Source: an uncultured Synechococcaceae cyanobacterium
GTDB lineage: Bacteria > Cyanobacteriota > Cyanobacteriia > PCC-6307 > Cyanobiaceae
DNA: 56,000 nt
Direction of reading: 5' to 3'
Assembly: GCA_902634405.1 (NCBI GenBank)
Contig: CACPJY010000009.1
Span: 1-56,000 of the forward strand
Both the position numbers and the translations under genes were made by a program. The notes below the pieces were generated by a model. That model searched no databases, was not told the origin of the DNA, and saw only the letters and a list, made by a program, of their open reading frames with translations. This document shows positions 17,979 through 28,820 of this stretch, in pieces (the first letter of the stretch is position 1; each line of letters opens with the position of its first letter).

Positions 17979-19778
17979 ATGTCCGATTTAGTAGTGACTC
18001 CTACTTCTTCCCCAGAGCTCTTGAGGAATTCTGAAAACCACGATCAAATTAAGACCAGCGGTGCAGAGGCTCTTATGGATTCGCTTCGGCGGCATGGGGT
18101 CGATGTGATATTTGGTTATCCTGGCGGGGCGATCCTTCCTATTTACGATGCAGTCCATAAAGCAGAAAAAGAAGGGTGGCTCAAACATGTTTTAGTTAGA
18201 CACGAGCAGGGAGCTAGTCATGCTGCAGATGGATTCGCTAGAGCTACTGGAAGAGTAGGAGTTTGTTTCGGTACTTCCGGACCTGGTGCGACCAATTTGG
18301 TCACGGGTATTGCTACTGCTCAGATGGATTCTGTCCCTATGGTTGTAGTTACTGGTCAAGTCCCACGCTCAGCTATTGGGACAGATGCTTTTCAGGAAAC
18401 GGATATTTTTGGAATAACATTGCCTATCGTTAAGCATTCATGGGTGGTTCGTGATCCTGCTCATATTGCATCCGTTGTCGCACAAGCATTTTTAATTGCT
18501 GCTTCGGGCAGGCCAGGACCAGTCTTGATAGACATCCCAAAAGACGTTGGCCAAGAAATTTTTGATTACCTTCCTATCTCTCCAGGAACAATAGTTCCTC
18601 CAGGCTTTCAAAGACCTTCCCTGCCAGATGTCTCTAATTTGTCTAATGCAATAGAGCTTATCAAAAATTCTGAGCAACCTCTTTTGTATGTCGGTGGAGG
18701 CGTTATCTCATCCTCTGCCCATGAAAGCTTGGCAAGCCTAGCTAAACGTTTTCAAATTCCTGTAACTACTACCTTAATGGGTAAAGGAGCTTTTGATGAG
18801 CGAGATAGGCTTTCAGTAGGCATGCTTGGTATGCATGGCACTGCTTATGCAAATTTTGCAGTAACAGAATGCGATTTGTTAATTGCTGTAGGAGCTCGTT
18901 TTGATGACAGGGTGACAGGGAAATTAGACACTTTTGCGCCAAAAGCAAAAGTGATTCATTTTGAAATAGATCCAGCTGAGGTATGTAAGAACCGTAAGGT
19001 GAATGTAGCTGTACTAGGAGACGTAGGTATTGCCCTTAAAAAAATACTCGAGTTAACTGCTAATCAGCAAATTTCAACAAAGACAGATGCTTGGCTATCT
19101 CGTATTGATGGATGGAAGGAACGCTATCCCCTTTTATCACCTCCACAAGAAGGTGGCATCTTTCCCCAAGAGGTCTTGATTGCTGTTAGAGATTTATCCC
19201 CTGATTCATTTATAACTACTGATGTTGGGCAACACCAAATGTGGGCAGCGCAATATTTAAAGACAGGTCATAGGCAATGGATTAGTAGTGGAGGATTGGG
19301 AACAATGGGATATGGCATGCCAGCTGCTTTAGGAGTACAAATGGCATTGCCTAATGAACGGGTAGTTTGTATCGCTGGTGATGCAAGTATTCTTATGAAT
19401 ATACAGGAGTTGGGGACTTTGGCTCAATACAATCTGCCTGCGAAGATTGTCATAGTGAACAACCAATGGCAGGGCATGGTTCGTCAATGGCAAGAAAGTT
19501 TTTATAACGAACGGTATTCAGCTTCTGAAATGTTTTCTGGTATGCCTGATTTCAAAGCATTGGCTAATGCATTTGGGATAGGGGGTATAACAATCACTAA
19601 GCGAGAAGATTTACATTCAAAATTGATTCAGGCTTTTGAAGAGCCTGGACCAGTGCTTATTGACGTGCACGTGAGACGTGGCGAGAATTGTTACCCAATG
19701 GTTCCTCCTGGTAAAAGCAATGCGGAAATGGTGGGACTACCTAATACCCCTGAACTTGTTAATGGAAAGGCTCCCTAA
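17979..19778 (+). CDS. ilvB: Acetolactate synthase large subunit
   Basis: ThDP-dependent acetohydroxyacid synthase, the first common step of valine, leucine and isoleucine synthesis. I chose ATG 17979 (599 aa); the open frame extends to a TTG at 17907, but those residues are not family-like. Visible motifs are [11 protein letters not shown], the ThDP Glu in VRHEQGASH, the FAD-region GMHGT, and GDASILMN with [12 protein letters not shown] for ThDP/Mg. The small regulatory subunit is not in this window. The 290 bp upstream are AT-rich without a recognisable element. Confidence 0.95.
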   Translation: MSDLVVTPTSSPELLRNSENHDQIKTSGAEALMDSLRRHGVDVIFGYPGGAILPIYDAVHKAEKEGWLKHVLVRHEQGASHAADGFARATGRVGVCFGTSGPGATNLVTGIATAQMDSVPMVVVTGQVPRSAIGTDAFQETDIFGITLPIVKHSWVVRDPAHIASVVAQAFLIAASGRPGPVLIDIPKDVGQEIFDYLPISPGTIVPPGFQRPSLPDVSNLSNAIELIKNSEQPLLYVGGGVISSSAHESLASLAKRFQIPVTTTLMGKGAFDERDRLSVGMLGMHGTAYANFAVTECDLLIAVGARFDDRVTGKLDTFAPKAKVIHFEIDPAEVCKNRKVNVAVLGDVGIALKKILELTANQQISTKTDAWLSRIDGWKERYPLLSPPQEGGIFPQEVLIAVRDLSPDSFITTDVGQHQMWAAQYLKTGHRQWISSGGLGTMGYGMPAALGVQMALPNERVVCIAGDASILMNIQELGTLAQYNLPAKIVIVNNQWQGMVRQWQESFYNERYSASEMFSGMPDFKALANAFGIGGITITKREDLHSKLIQAFEEPGPVLIDVHVRRGENCYPMVPPGKSNAEMVGLPNTPELVNGKAP

Positions 19779-19846
19779 ACCTCATGCTTATAGAGTTATC
19801 TAAGTCTATTGACGTCTTATTTCTTTAACTACGGAGTTTCTTTTTA

Positions 19847-20221
19847 GTGAAAGGAATTAGCCTTTTAATTGGGATTATCTTTTCTATAATCTTGATTCGC
19901 CCATGTTCAGGATCGTGTGCAGAGGTTTTGCAAGTAAGGAGCTCTAGCTTGTTACAGATAGGTGATCAGAATCGTAGTTATGCAGTTCGTTTAGATTGTT
20001 TGGTTGTAGATGATGTTAATGAAGATGCTGCGAAAGCCTGGCTGAAGAAAGCTGTGCCTAGAGGAAAGCGTGTAAACCTTAGGCCTGTTGGCTCAAGTGA
20101 AGGAGTACTTTTGGCTAGAGTAACCCCTTTGGGAAGTACTCACGATTTAAGTGAAGGTTTAACTTCTATAGGTTTAGGTAAATCACTATGCCAAGGCGAA
20201 CCAGATAATGGATCAACTTAG
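19847..20221 (+). CDS. Secreted nuclease-like (SNase-fold) protein, degenerate
   Basis: Protein of 124 aa starting with GTG at 19847. A signal-peptide-like N-terminus (KGISLLIGIIFSIILIRPCSG) is followed by a short OB-like domain. YAVRLDCLVVDD, AKAWLKKAVPRGKRVNL and GVLLARV match the staphylococcal nuclease pattern VRLxGIDxPE / G..V.L / GR.LA.V. The acidic PE motif and the second catalytic Arg (GR becomes GV) are missing. Nuclease activity is therefore unlikely; a binding or structural role in the cell envelope is more plausible. The assignment is moderate. Confidence 0.65.
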   Translation: MKGISLLIGIIFSIILIRPCSGSCAEVLQVRSSSLLQIGDQNRSYAVRLDCLVVDDVNEDAAKAWLKKAVPRGKRVNLRPVGSSEGVLLARVTPLGSTHDLSEGLTSIGLGKSLCQGEPDNGST

Positions 20222-20232
20222 GTGTTTTTGTT

Positions 20233-21897
20233 GTGTTGCGATTGAATGAAATACGGTTACCTTTGGATCATTCCTTAGATGATTTGAAAAGGGCAATTCT
20301 TAAGTGTTTAAGAATTAAGCCTGAGAGATTAATAGACTTTAAGGTGATTAAGCGTAGTCTTGATGCTAGATCTCATCAAACAATTTATTTTATATATAGC
20401 ATTGATGTTTTGGTTAAAGGTGAGACTACGTTGTTGAAGCGAAACTCTTCGAAGAAGCGAATTCAGAAAACTGTAAATCATCACTATAAATACGTTGCTA
20501 AGGCTCCAAAGGATTTCCTTCAGGTAGATAAACGTTCTAGACCAATTGTGATTGGCGCAGGTCCATGCGGATATTTCGCAGCTCTTGTTTTGGCTCAAAT
20601 GGGCTTTAAACCACTTTTATTAGAGAGAGGAAAGAGAGTTAAAGAACGCACTCTGGAAACTTTTGGATTTTGGAGAGGGCAACATTTTTTTAATCCAGAA
20701 TCTAATGTTCAGTTTGGTGAAGGTGGAGCAGGTACTTTCTCAGATGGAAAGCTTTATAGCCAAGTAAGTGACCCTGAAAGATATGGTCGAAAAGTTTTAG
20801 AAGAACTTGTTGCTAGTGGAGCTAATGAAGAAATATTGACAACACATCGTGCGCATATAGGCACCTTTAAGTTGGCTAGTGTTGTAAGAGGACTACGTTC
20901 AAGAATTGAACACCTCGGTGGAGAGGTCTTGTTTGAAACTAGAGTTGATGAATTAGTCCTTCAGAGATGCAATTCTTCTGGGAATGATCAAAAAACAAAG
21001 AAAATAATTGGGCTTAAACTCGCTAACGGAAAGATTGTTGAGGCAAGGCATGTCATTCTTGCGATTGGACACTCGGCTCGTGATAGTTTTTATATGCTCG
21101 AAGATATAGGGGTGTCTGTTTCTTCAAAGCTATTTTCAGTTGGCTTTCGAATAGAGCACCCTCAGTCTATTATTGATAGTGCTCGGTGGGGAGCTATGGC
21201 AGGTCATCCAAAACTTGGGCATGCCGAATATAAACTCGTTTACCACGCTAAAAACGGACGTTCTGTATATAGTTTTTGCATGTGTCCAGGAGGTCTTGTT
21301 GTTGGATCAACCTCTGAAGAGGGATGTGTCGTGACTAATGGGATGAGTCAACATTCACGTAATGAGAGAAATGCAAATGCAGCGCTGGTTGTAAATGTTG
21401 AACATGATGACATGCTGGGATACGAACGTTGGCCAGGGGATCCTCTAGTAGGAGTCGCATTTCAGCGAGATCTTGAGAATCAAGCATTTTCATTGGGAGG
21501 AGATAATTACTTTGCTCCAGCTCAAAGATTGGAAGATTTTCTTTTAGGTAGACCTTCCAGATCATTGGGCCTTATAGAACCTTCATATTTGCCGGGTGTT
21601 CGTCCAAGCGATCTGCAGGCTTCATTGCCTCAGCCATTAATTGAGGCAATGAAGGAGGCTTTACCAGAATTTGCCAAACGTATACCTGGCTTTAATCATC
21701 CTGATGCAGTGCTTACTGCAGTTGAGACCAGAACATCTTCTCCAGTAAGAATTTCGAGAGACGCTTCTTATGAATCGATTAATACAAAAGGACTTTTCCC
21801 GGCAGGCGAGGGTGCTGGCTATGCAGGTGGAATACTTTCTGCAGGGATTGATGGAATAAAAGTTGCTGAAGCAATGGCTTTAAAAATTCTTGGTTAA
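20233..21897 (+). CDS. FAD-dependent dehydrogenase (COG2509-like)
   Basis: Protein of 554 aa with a GTG start at 20233. An N-terminal ferredoxin-like/ThiI-like 90-residue domain (RLPLDHSLDDLKRAILKCL...) is followed by a Rossmann FAD motif IGAGPCGYFAA near 106-116 and GGAGTFSDGKLYS near 164. The C-terminal block contains AGEGAGYAGGILSAGIDG, typical of this dehydrogenase family. The physiological substrate is unknown. Its 3' end overlaps the convergent PgeF-like gene by 4 nt. Confidence 0.85.
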   Translation: MLRLNEIRLPLDHSLDDLKRAILKCLRIKPERLIDFKVIKRSLDARSHQTIYFIYSIDVLVKGETTLLKRNSSKKRIQKTVNHHYKYVAKAPKDFLQVDKRSRPIVIGAGPCGYFAALVLAQMGFKPLLLERGKRVKERTLETFGFWRGQHFFNPESNVQFGEGGAGTFSDGKLYSQVSDPERYGRKVLEELVASGANEEILTTHRAHIGTFKLASVVRGLRSRIEHLGGEVLFETRVDELVLQRCNSSGNDQKTKKIIGLKLANGKIVEARHVILAIGHSARDSFYMLEDIGVSVSSKLFSVGFRIEHPQSIIDSARWGAMAGHPKLGHAEYKLVYHAKNGRSVYSFCMCPGGLVVGSTSEEGCVVTNGMSQHSRNERNANAALVVNVEHDDMLGYERWPGDPLVGVAFQRDLENQAFSLGGDNYFAPAQRLEDFLLGRPSRSLGLIEPSYLPGVRPSDLQASLPQPLIEAMKEALPEFAKRIPGFNHPDAVLTAVETRTSSPVRISRDASYESINTKGLFPAGEGAGYAGGILSAGIDGIKVAEAMALKILG

Positions 21898-22682
21898 TTG
21901 CTTCCTCTAACTGCTATAGCACTCCACTGACTGGCTTTAATTTTATCTCTTCGCCATGAATTGAAAAATTGCTTTTCAGTGAAAGTGCTTATCGGACATA
22001 TGCTTATAGATTCTTGCCTTATCCCTGAATTGCAGATTTGGTTGATTGCTGCATTATTTAGATCCAATCTGAATCGATTATTTGATGTATCTTTGTAGAG
22101 AATCTTTAGTTTCATTAAAGCAGTAATCTTCTTTGATTTATCCCCATCTGAAAGGTCAATATCTCTTATACAACTTGTTGAAATTTTTAAAGCAACCTCC
22201 TCTCCAACTTGATAGTTTTTCATATCAATTGAGGGCCCTATTGCAATTAAAAGATTATCTAGTTCTGAACCAAAGAATTTCATCTTGCCAATTGATTTTG
22301 ACAAGATTTTCTCTGATATTCCTCTCCACCCTGCATGGCAAGTGCATACTCTGCCTGTTGACTTGTCTGCAATTAGTACTGGCAAGCAATCGGCTGTATA
22401 TACCCATAGACTTTGAAAAAGTTTATCACTTATAATTCCATCTGCCTCGATTGAATTTGTATTATTAGATTCAGATGCGGAAATGATTTGGCTTTTGTGA
22501 ACTTGTTTCGTGAAGTACGGAGTGGCCCTTTTGTCTAAGTATTTATTAAGTTCATCAGGGCTTCTGCTTCCCCATTCCTTAGTAAAAAAAATATGATTAA
22601 ACCCTGCACTTTCAATTAGGCTTGACTTTAGATAAGATCCTTCTTTACATTTAAACCATTTCCAGCCTTTCATTGTTTGCAA
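21894..22682 (-). CDS. pgeF: Laccase-domain protein (PgeF/YfiH family)
   Basis: Protein of 262 aa of the former 'polyphenol oxidase' DUF152 family. The Zn/metal ligands are visible: H62 (TKQVHKS), C99 (TADCLPV) and H116 (TCHAGWRG). Relatives act as peptidoglycan editing factor or as purine nucleoside enzymes, so the precise substrate is uncertain. The N-terminal 30 residues are variable. Confidence 0.85.
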   Translation of the reverse strand: MQTMKGWKWFKCKEGSYLKSSLIESAGFNHIFFTKEWGSRSPDELNKYLDKRATPYFTKQVHKSQIISASESNNTNSIEADGIISDKLFQSLWVYTADCLPVLIADKSTGRVCTCHAGWRGISEKILSKSIGKMKFFGSELDNLLIAIGPSIDMKNYQVGEEVALKISTSCIRDIDLSDGDKSKKITALMKLKILYKDTSNNRFRLDLNNAAINQICNSGIRQESISICPISTFTEKQFFNSWRRDKIKASQWSAIAVRGSN

Positions 22683-22730
22683 GATTATGTTTGCTTTATA
22701 TGCTTTTAGTTTGACTGTAAAGAATAGCTT

Positions 22731-23630
22731 TTAGATTTGGGGTATATCTCGCAACATCCAAAAGCCTGAGAAACTTCTTTCATCTGGTGTCGTTTGTATT
22801 GCTATAAATTGAAGACCTCCTGCATTCTCTTTTGCATTTAGGAGTTCTTCTTTTGCTGATTTTGCCAGATTTTTGTCAAGATCAGTTACTAGCCAGCGAT
22901 CATCTTGTCCCGCTTCAAGAAGAAGTTGTTTCCCTTCAATTGTAAGTTTTACTGGTTCTAACCCACCAAGCCATCCTGCAAGAGCTAGTGCCCTTGCTTT
23001 GCTAAAGATTCTTAGACCAGGAATTGAAATCTGATCATCTTGTGATTTTTCTACTGGTAGAAGCTCCCCAAATTCAATCGGCCATTCACTCGCTTCTCGA
23101 AGAATTCCTAATGGTAGCGATGACCAAGCCCAAGCATCACCTCTCACAGCCTCTGGTAGTGGAAGTGGTTGATTCAGTATTGGTGAGGGAGGAGGGGCTA
23201 AAGGACCTGCCATGTACCCCTCTTGAGTTGGATATACGTCACGTTCTCTTTCAGAGATCCAATCAAAAAGAGCATAGGTGCGCCTACTTGGCACAACTTC
23301 TAATCCGAGTTCAGTTGCCGCCCTCTTTATCATGCTTTTCATTGATGTCCGCCAACATCTAAGCCTTACTGGGTAATCCCATCCTTCTTCTTTTGCTACA
23401 GCGAGTGCTTCCTTCATAGAAGATAAAAGCCAGACAGAATTAACTTGACCTGCCGGACACCGCTTTTCCCACCTGAAGGGAGGTTTACCTGTTAAGTCTG
23501 CAGAGCTGCTAATAAGTAATTCCCATCTCTTTTTGCCATCTGAGTCAAGAATAGGTCGTGAATAGAAGTCAAGTTCCCAGTCAGACTTTCTTGGAAGATC
23601 AGTTTGTGGAGTAGGTGAAGTGTTAGTCAT
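22731..23630 (-). CDS. Tab2/Atab2-like RNA-binding protein
   Basis: Protein of 299 aa matching the Tab2/Atab2 family, whose plant and algal members are needed for translation or accumulation of photosystem I and II core proteins. Seen blocks are the N-terminal WELDFYSRPI (18-27), FRWEKRCPAGQVNS (near 52), the RCWRTSM motif and the C-terminal LALAGWLGGLEP. It overlaps the upstream S1-like gene by 8 nt, so both are made from one message. That fits a translation-related role. Confidence 0.85.
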   Translation of the reverse strand: MTNTSPTPQTDLPRKSDWELDFYSRPILDSDGKKRWELLISSSADLTGKPPFRWEKRCPAGQVNSVWLLSSMKEALAVAKEEGWDYPVRLRCWRTSMKSMIKRAATELGLEVVPSRRTYALFDWISERERDVYPTQEGYMAGPLAPPPSPILNQPLPLPEAVRGDAWAWSSLPLGILREASEWPIEFGELLPVEKSQDDQISIPGLRIFSKARALALAGWLGGLEPVKLTIEGKQLLLEAGQDDRWLVTDLDKNLAKSAKEELLNAKENAGGLQFIAIQTTPDERSFSGFWMLRDIPQI

Positions 23631-24885
23631 CTTTACTTACTTTTTCTGCATTAAGTGTGCCTTCTTCCTGCTTCTTTTTGACCAGAAGACTTCTGGCTCT
23701 TTGAGCACGCTCTTCAATTTCAGATAGGACTTTATCTTTTTCAGTAAGCAGTTCTCCAGGTTGATTTTCTAGAAGTGCAGTATTTAAGCCAATTCGGCCC
23801 CTCCCAGGATCTAGATCTGTTATTAGAGCTTTTACCTCTTCTCCATTGTCAAAGATTTCTCTTAAGGATCTCAAACTACCTCCAGTAATCATTGAATGGT
23901 GGAGTAAACCACTAACACCTCCTAGATCAATAAAGAAACCATAAGGCTTTACAGCGACAATCTTGCCATTCACTAATTGTCCAATCTCTAATGAAGAAAA
24001 CCGTTCAGCGACAGCAGCTCTTTTTTCTGAAAGAACAAGCTTTCTTGTATCAGGGTTGGCTTCAAGAAAAGCCACTTTTAAAGTCTTAGTAACAAGATCT
24101 TGATATGTGTCTCCATTTTGCAATTGAGATCTTGGAATGAATCCACGAAGACCTTCAAGGTCACATGTCAGGCCTCCCCGATTAAAACCATTTACTTTGA
24201 CTTCAACAACTTTCCCTTGTTTTTGAAGCTCGGAAACTTTGTCCCAACTTTTTCTTAAAGCTAACGCTCTACAACTTATGGTCACCATCCCATCGGCATT
24301 TTGTTCTCTAGTTACTAGAACCTCAACTTCTAAGCCTTTCGGGAAGCGTTCTTTAAGGTTGGGAATTACTCCAAGTCCACATTCATTCTTTGGCATGAAG
24401 CCTGGTGCCTTCCCTCCAATATCAACGTAAACCCCATCACTTTCTGTGCTGATTACTGCGCCTTTAGCAATCTCTCCAGTTGTCCCGATTGGTTCGTTTT
24501 CATCTAAAGCTGCTAAGAACGCATCTTCATCAAAGTCATAATCATCCAGGCTTCTGTTTACAAATAAAGGGTTCTCTAAGTCTGAATCAGTTAGTTCTTT
24601 ATGCCCTGGCTTTTCAATAGGACCTAATAGGTCAGCCATTGAAATGCCTTCAGGGTCTTCTAATTGCCTATTTTTGTAGTTCGCAAAAGAATCCTTTGAA
24701 GGAGGGTTTGATTCCCCTTCCGCAGTGTTTGTAAAAGACTCTTCTTCTTCCCTTTTAGGTGGTTGAGAGTCGGTTTTATCTTGTCTACGGCTGATATGAA
24801 CCACCTGAAGGGGCTTTCGAGGGGCCTTGACTTCAGTTTTTGGAGGATTGGGTCTTTTTGGTTGTGGCCTGCCTGATCCGGCCAT
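23623..24885 (-). CDS. rps1b: Triple S1-domain RNA-binding protein (ribosomal S1-like)
   Basis: Protein of 420 aa with three S1/OB domains at about 139-208, 222-289 and 302-370. The third is the most canonical (GKIVAVKPYGFFIDLGGVSGLLHHS). The first 130 residues are a low-complexity charged extension rich in Pro, Lys and Glu. A C-terminal helix (379-410) follows the last domain. Cyanobacteria carry a second S1-type gene besides the main rpsA, and this fits that paralogue. It is divergent from the creatininase-like gene, with 64 nt between the chosen starts. Confidence 0.88.
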   Translation of the reverse strand: MAGSGRPQPKRPNPPKTEVKAPRKPLQVVHISRRQDKTDSQPPKREEEESFTNTAEGESNPPSKDSFANYKNRQLEDPEGISMADLLGPIEKPGHKELTDSDLENPLFVNRSLDDYDFDEDAFLAALDENEPIGTTGEIAKGAVISTESDGVYVDIGGKAPGFMPKNECGLGVIPNLKERFPKGLEVEVLVTREQNADGMVTISCRALALRKSWDKVSELQKQGKVVEVKVNGFNRGGLTCDLEGLRGFIPRSQLQNGDTYQDLVTKTLKVAFLEANPDTRKLVLSEKRAAVAERFSSLEIGQLVNGKIVAVKPYGFFIDLGGVSGLLHHSMITGGSLRSLREIFDNGEEVKALITDLDPGRGRIGLNTALLENQPGELLTEKDKVLSEIEERAQRARSLLVKKKQEEGTLNAEKVSKDD

Positions 24886-24949
24886 TTCACACTTGGGGTC
24901 GTTGATGCATCATTCTTACAGGCAATGTAATGAAAGCAATTGGGCTTTG

Positions 24950-25771
24950 ATGTCTAGATCGAACTGTCTATTCACCGGACTTAGTTGGTCACAAGCTGCA
25001 GAGGCAGCATCTCGTGAGGGCTCAACAGTGGTCTGGCCAATAGGAGCATGTGAACAGCATGGCCCACATCTCCCTTTGGCTACAGATACTATTTTCGCAG
25101 AAAGGATTTTGTTACAGGTTTTAGATCAATTGCCTGAATCTTTTCCTCTTTGGAGTCTTCCGTCTCAATCATTAGGATTTTCGCCTGAACATGGTTCTTT
25201 TCCAGGGACGCTAACGCTTTCTTCTGATTTGATGTTTCAACTCATTAACGAAGTTGGAGGGCAATTAGCCTCTATGGGCTTTAAAAGATTGCTTTTTTTT
25301 AATTCTCATGGAGGTCAGATTGGTTTACTTCAAGCTGCTTCAAGAGAGCTAAGAACAGCTTTCCCTTCAATGGCAGTGCTACCTTGTTTCTTATGGCATG
25401 GGGTAAAAGCATTAAAAGATCTAATACCTGAGACGGAAATAGAACAAGGTCTGCATGCAGGTTTGGCTGAAACGAGCTTGATGCTTGCTTTGTGTCCTGA
25501 ATTAGTTGGCTCTCAAAGGCCTGTTGATGGGGATCATCGATCTACTGGGAGTACAGTTAAACCTCCTGATGGCTGGAGTCTTGAGGGATCAGCACCATGT
25601 GCTTGGCTCTCGGAAGACATCTCTAAGTCTGGTGTTATTGGTGACAGTAGAGACGCAAATATTCCTCTTGGTATGGAGCTCGAGAAGGCTCTTATTGATC
25701 ATTGGGTGACACTTTTTAAAAGCCTTATGTCTAGTAATTGGCCTCCTATTGGTTCGTTACAAAAGTTTTGA
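24950..25771 (+). CDS. Creatininase family amidohydrolase
   Basis: Metal-dependent amidohydrolase of the creatininase fold (also used in riboflavin/F420 and mycofactocin pathways). With the start at 24950 it has 273 aa and ligands E35, H37 and D46 in CEQHGPHLPLATD, plus NSHGGQIG and the late HAGLAETS block. ATG 24905 would add 15 residues; starts further upstream would run into the S1-like gene's promoter. The true substrate is unknown. It precedes ado by 84 nt on the same strand. Confidence 0.86.
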   Translation: MSRSNCLFTGLSWSQAAEAASREGSTVVWPIGACEQHGPHLPLATDTIFAERILLQVLDQLPESFPLWSLPSQSLGFSPEHGSFPGTLTLSSDLMFQLINEVGGQLASMGFKRLLFFNSHGGQIGLLQAASRELRTAFPSMAVLPCFLWHGVKALKDLIPETEIEQGLHAGLAETSLMLALCPELVGSQRPVDGDHRSTGSTVKPPDGWSLEGSAPCAWLSEDISKSGVIGDSRDANIPLGMELEKALIDHWVTLFKSLMSSNWPPIGSLQKF

Positions 25772-25855
25772 TCTCGCTAACTAGTACAACTATGAAGACT
25801 ATTTGCATCAGATCTGGTTAAAGTCACCGCAATTGAGTCCATTAAGAAGAAATCC

Positions 25856-26587
25856 ATGCAGACAATTGCAGCACCTTCTATAGATACAACTGACCTAAAA
25901 GAAGGATCCTCAGTTTCCCTCCCTGACTTCACTACTGACTCGTATAAGGACGCCTATAGCCGAATCAATGCAATAGTCATTGAGGGAGAGCAGGAGGCTC
26001 ATGATAATTACATTTCAATTGGCCAATTAATCCCTGACAAGGCTGAAGAACTAACAAAGCTTGCTCGAATGGAACTTAAGCACATGAGGGGCTTTACGGC
26101 TTGCGGGAAGAACTTGGGAGTAGAAGCTGATATGTCCTTTGCTAAAGAATTTTTTGGTCCATTGCACCAGAATTTTCAAACAGCTTTTTCTGAAGGCAAG
26201 ATCACCACTTGTTTTTTAATACAAGCGATTCTTATAGAAGCTTTTGCAATATCCGCATATCACATTTACATCCCAGTATCAGATCCATTCGCGAGAAAGA
26301 TCACTGAAGGTGTTGTTCAAGACGAATATCTGCATTTGAATTATGGACAGGAGTGGCTTAAGGCGAATTTTGAGGCTTCTAAACAAGAGTTGATGGATGC
26401 CAACAAGGCAAACCTTCCTTTGATTCGTTCAATGCTTGATCAGGTCGCTAAAGATGCGGCTGTGTTGCACATGGATAAGGAAGACTTGATTGAGGACTTT
26501 CTAATTGCTTATCAAGAGTCATTAACCGATATTGGCTTTAATACAAGAGAGATCGCCAGAATGGCTGCTTCAGCTCTGATTGGTTAG
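25856..26587 (+). CDS. ado: Aldehyde deformylating oxygenase
   Basis: Converts fatty aldehydes to alkanes/alkenes plus formate using O2 and ferredoxin-derived electrons. It is a ferritin-like all-helical protein of 243 aa. All six di-iron ligands known for this family are in register: E45, E73, H76, E128, E157 and H160. The N-terminal 25 residues are a flexible lead. Together with the downstream acyl-ACP reductase it makes the C15/C17 hydrocarbons of cyanobacterial membranes. Confidence 0.97.
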   Translation: MQTIAAPSIDTTDLKEGSSVSLPDFTTDSYKDAYSRINAIVIEGEQEAHDNYISIGQLIPDKAEELTKLARMELKHMRGFTACGKNLGVEADMSFAKEFFGPLHQNFQTAFSEGKITTCFLIQAILIEAFAISAYHIYIPVSDPFARKITEGVVQDEYLHLNYGQEWLKANFEASKQELMDANKANLPLIRSMLDQVAKDAAVLHMDKEDLIEDFLIAYQESLTDIGFNTREIARMAASALIG

Positions 26588-26742
26588 TCAAGATCAATTC
26601 CACTCAATAATTAATAAAAGTTCCATAAAATTATCTTTTAGGCCGATTTAGCTAAAGCAACTGCTTTCATGGGACGATGGTGCGATAGCCTCCAATGCCA
26701 AAAATAATTTTTGACTAAATCATCCATGTGGCTTTTTAGGAA

Positions 26743-27786
26743 ATGTTTGGTCTAATTGGCCACTCGACAAGTTTTGATGACGCTAGGCGAAAGGCCCAGG
26801 AGCTTGGCTATGACCATATTGCTGATGGCGATCTGGATGTTTGGTGTAGCGCCCCTCCACAGCTTGTAGAGCACGTAGAAGTCGTTAGTAAAACTGGTAA
26901 GTCGATACAAGGCAGCTACATAGATTCTTGTTTTGTTCCGGAAATGCTGAGCAGGTTTAAAACTGCCCGTCGAAAGGTTCTGAATGCAATGGAGCTTGCC
27001 CAAAAGAAAGGAATAAATATCACTGCTTTAGGAGGTTTTACATCAATTATTTTTGAGAACTTCAATTTGTTGCAACACAAGCATGTTCGCAATACCACTC
27101 TTGATTGGGAAAGATTTACAACAGGAAATACTCATACAGCTTGGGTGATATGTAAACAGCTCGAGGTAAATGCACCACTTGTTGGGATTGATCCCAAAGA
27201 TGCATGTGTTGCTGTTGTGGGTGCTACTGGGGATATAGGTAGTGCAGTTTGCCGGTGGCTTGCGAATAGAACTGGTGTCAAGGAGCTTTTGCTTGTTGCT
27301 AGACAACAGCAACCTTTGTTTAATCTCCAAGCTGAATTAAATGGAGGTCAAATATCGACCCTTCAGGATGCTTTGCCAAAGGCAGATATTGTCGTTTGGG
27401 TCGCAAGTATGCCTAGGACACTTGAGTTTGAAGTTGAGAATCTGAAGACCCCTTGTTTGATGATTGACGGTGGATATCCTAAGAATCTTGATGAAAAATT
27501 TTCTGGGCCAGGACTACATGTTTTAAAGGGTGGAATAGTTGAGTTTTTTAGTGATATCGGCTGGAGTATGATGGAATTAGCTGAGATGGAAAACCCTCAA
27601 AGAGAAATGTTTGCTTGTTTTGCTGAGGCAATGATATTGGAGTTTGAAGATGTTCACACAAACTTTAGTTGGGGGAGGAACAATATTACTCTTGATAGAA
27701 TGGATTTCATAGGTAAAGCTTCTGTTAGGCATGGCTTCTCTGCGGTTAATCTAATAAAACCTTGCTTACAGGTTGCTGCTGCCTGA
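26743..27786 (+). CDS. aar: Long-chain acyl-ACP reductase
   Basis: NADPH-dependent reductase that makes fatty aldehyde from acyl-ACP, feeding the deformylating oxygenase. It has 347 aa. The Rossmann motif is GATGDIG (160-166) and the thioester-forming Cys is C292 in FACFAEAM, as in characterised homologues. The 155-nt gap after ado leaves room for a separate promoter, but none is obvious. accA follows 19 nt downstream. Confidence 0.97.
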   Translation: MFGLIGHSTSFDDARRKAQELGYDHIADGDLDVWCSAPPQLVEHVEVVSKTGKSIQGSYIDSCFVPEMLSRFKTARRKVLNAMELAQKKGINITALGGFTSIIFENFNLLQHKHVRNTTLDWERFTTGNTHTAWVICKQLEVNAPLVGIDPKDACVAVVGATGDIGSAVCRWLANRTGVKELLLVARQQQPLFNLQAELNGGQISTLQDALPKADIVVWVASMPRTLEFEVENLKTPCLMIDGGYPKNLDEKFSGPGLHVLKGGIVEFFSDIGWSMMELAEMENPQREMFACFAEAMILEFEDVHTNFSWGRNNITLDRMDFIGKASVRHGFSAVNLIKPCLQVAAA

Positions 27787-27805
27787 ATTGATCTAAGTTT
27801 TTACC

Positions 27806-28795
27806 ATGGCACGTCGTTATTTATTAGAATTTGAAAAGCCTTTAGTAGAGCTTGAAAAGCAAATAGAACAGATAAGAGAGCTCGCTAGAGACTCAGAAGT
27901 TGATGTTAGTCAACAACTACTCCAACTGGAAACTTTGGCTGCTAGAAGAAGGGAGGAGATTTTTTCTGCTCTTACTCCTGCTCAGAAAATCCAAGTAGCC
28001 CGTCATCCTCATAGACCAAGTACTTTGGATTTCATTCAGATGTTTTGTGATGATTGGTTAGAGCTTCATGGCGATAGAAATGGGAGTGATGATCAGGCTT
28101 TGATTGGGGGAATTGGAAGGATTGGAGACCAAGCTGTGCTTCTTTTGGGGCATCAGAAAGGTAGGGATACCAAGGAGAATGTCGCTAGGAATTTCGGAAT
28201 GGCTACTCCAGGTGGATATAGAAAGGCTTTGCGGCTGATGGATCATGCTGATCGATTCAAGCTTCCAATTATTACTTTTATTGATACACCTGGGGCTTAT
28301 GCAGGACTTCTTGCTGAAGAGCAAGGACAAGGTGAAGCAATAGCAGTTAATTTGCGGGAGATGTTCCGTTTGAGGGTGCCTATTATTGCAACAGTTATCG
28401 GAGAAGGTGGTTCTGGTGGGGCCCTAGGTATAGGTGTTGCTGATCGCCTACTTATGTTTCAACACAGCGTTTACACAGTCGCTAGTCCTGAAGCTTGTGC
28501 GTCAATTCTTTGGAGAGACGCCTCGAAAGCTTCTGAGGCTGCAGCAGCATTGAAAATTACAGGACAGGACTTGCTTGATCTTGGAGTTGTTGACGAAGTT
28601 CTCCCAGAACCAGCGGGAGGGAATAATTGGGCACCTCTTAAGGCTGGTGAAGTTCTCCGAGAAGCTATTGAGACTAATCTTAGGGAATTATCAAAACTAT
28701 CAGTCGATCAGTTGAGAGATGCGCGTTATAAAAAATTTCGTGCAATGGGAAGAGTGCTCGAATTAAATTCGCGAGAATCTTCTCTTCCTGCTTAG
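27806..28795 (+). CDS. accA: Acetyl-CoA carboxylase carboxyltransferase alpha subunit
   Basis: Alpha half of the carboxyltransferase that makes malonyl-CoA, the committed step of fatty-acid synthesis. It has 329 aa. The N-terminal coiled segment [12 protein letters not shown] is followed by the crotonase-fold region with [16 protein letters not shown] and [16 protein letters not shown]. It lies between aar and an SDR, so fatty-acid supply and hydrocarbon production share one stretch. Confidence 0.96.
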   Translation: MARRYLLEFEKPLVELEKQIEQIRELARDSEVDVSQQLLQLETLAARRREEIFSALTPAQKIQVARHPHRPSTLDFIQMFCDDWLELHGDRNGSDDQALIGGIGRIGDQAVLLLGHQKGRDTKENVARNFGMATPGGYRKALRLMDHADRFKLPIITFIDTPGAYAGLLAEEQGQGEAIAVNLREMFRLRVPIIATVIGEGGSGGALGIGVADRLLMFQHSVYTVASPEACASILWRDASKASEAAAALKITGQDLLDLGVVDEVLPEPAGGNNWAPLKAGEVLREAIETNLRELSKLSVDQLRDARYKKFRAMGRVLELNSRESSLPA

Positions 28796-28820
28796 ATAGA
28801 GAGAAATTGCTTAATTCTCT

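Noticed and set aside
26588-26742. Possible sRNA between ado and aar
   Set aside because: The 155-bp gap is long enough, but I saw no stable stem or terminator to support it.
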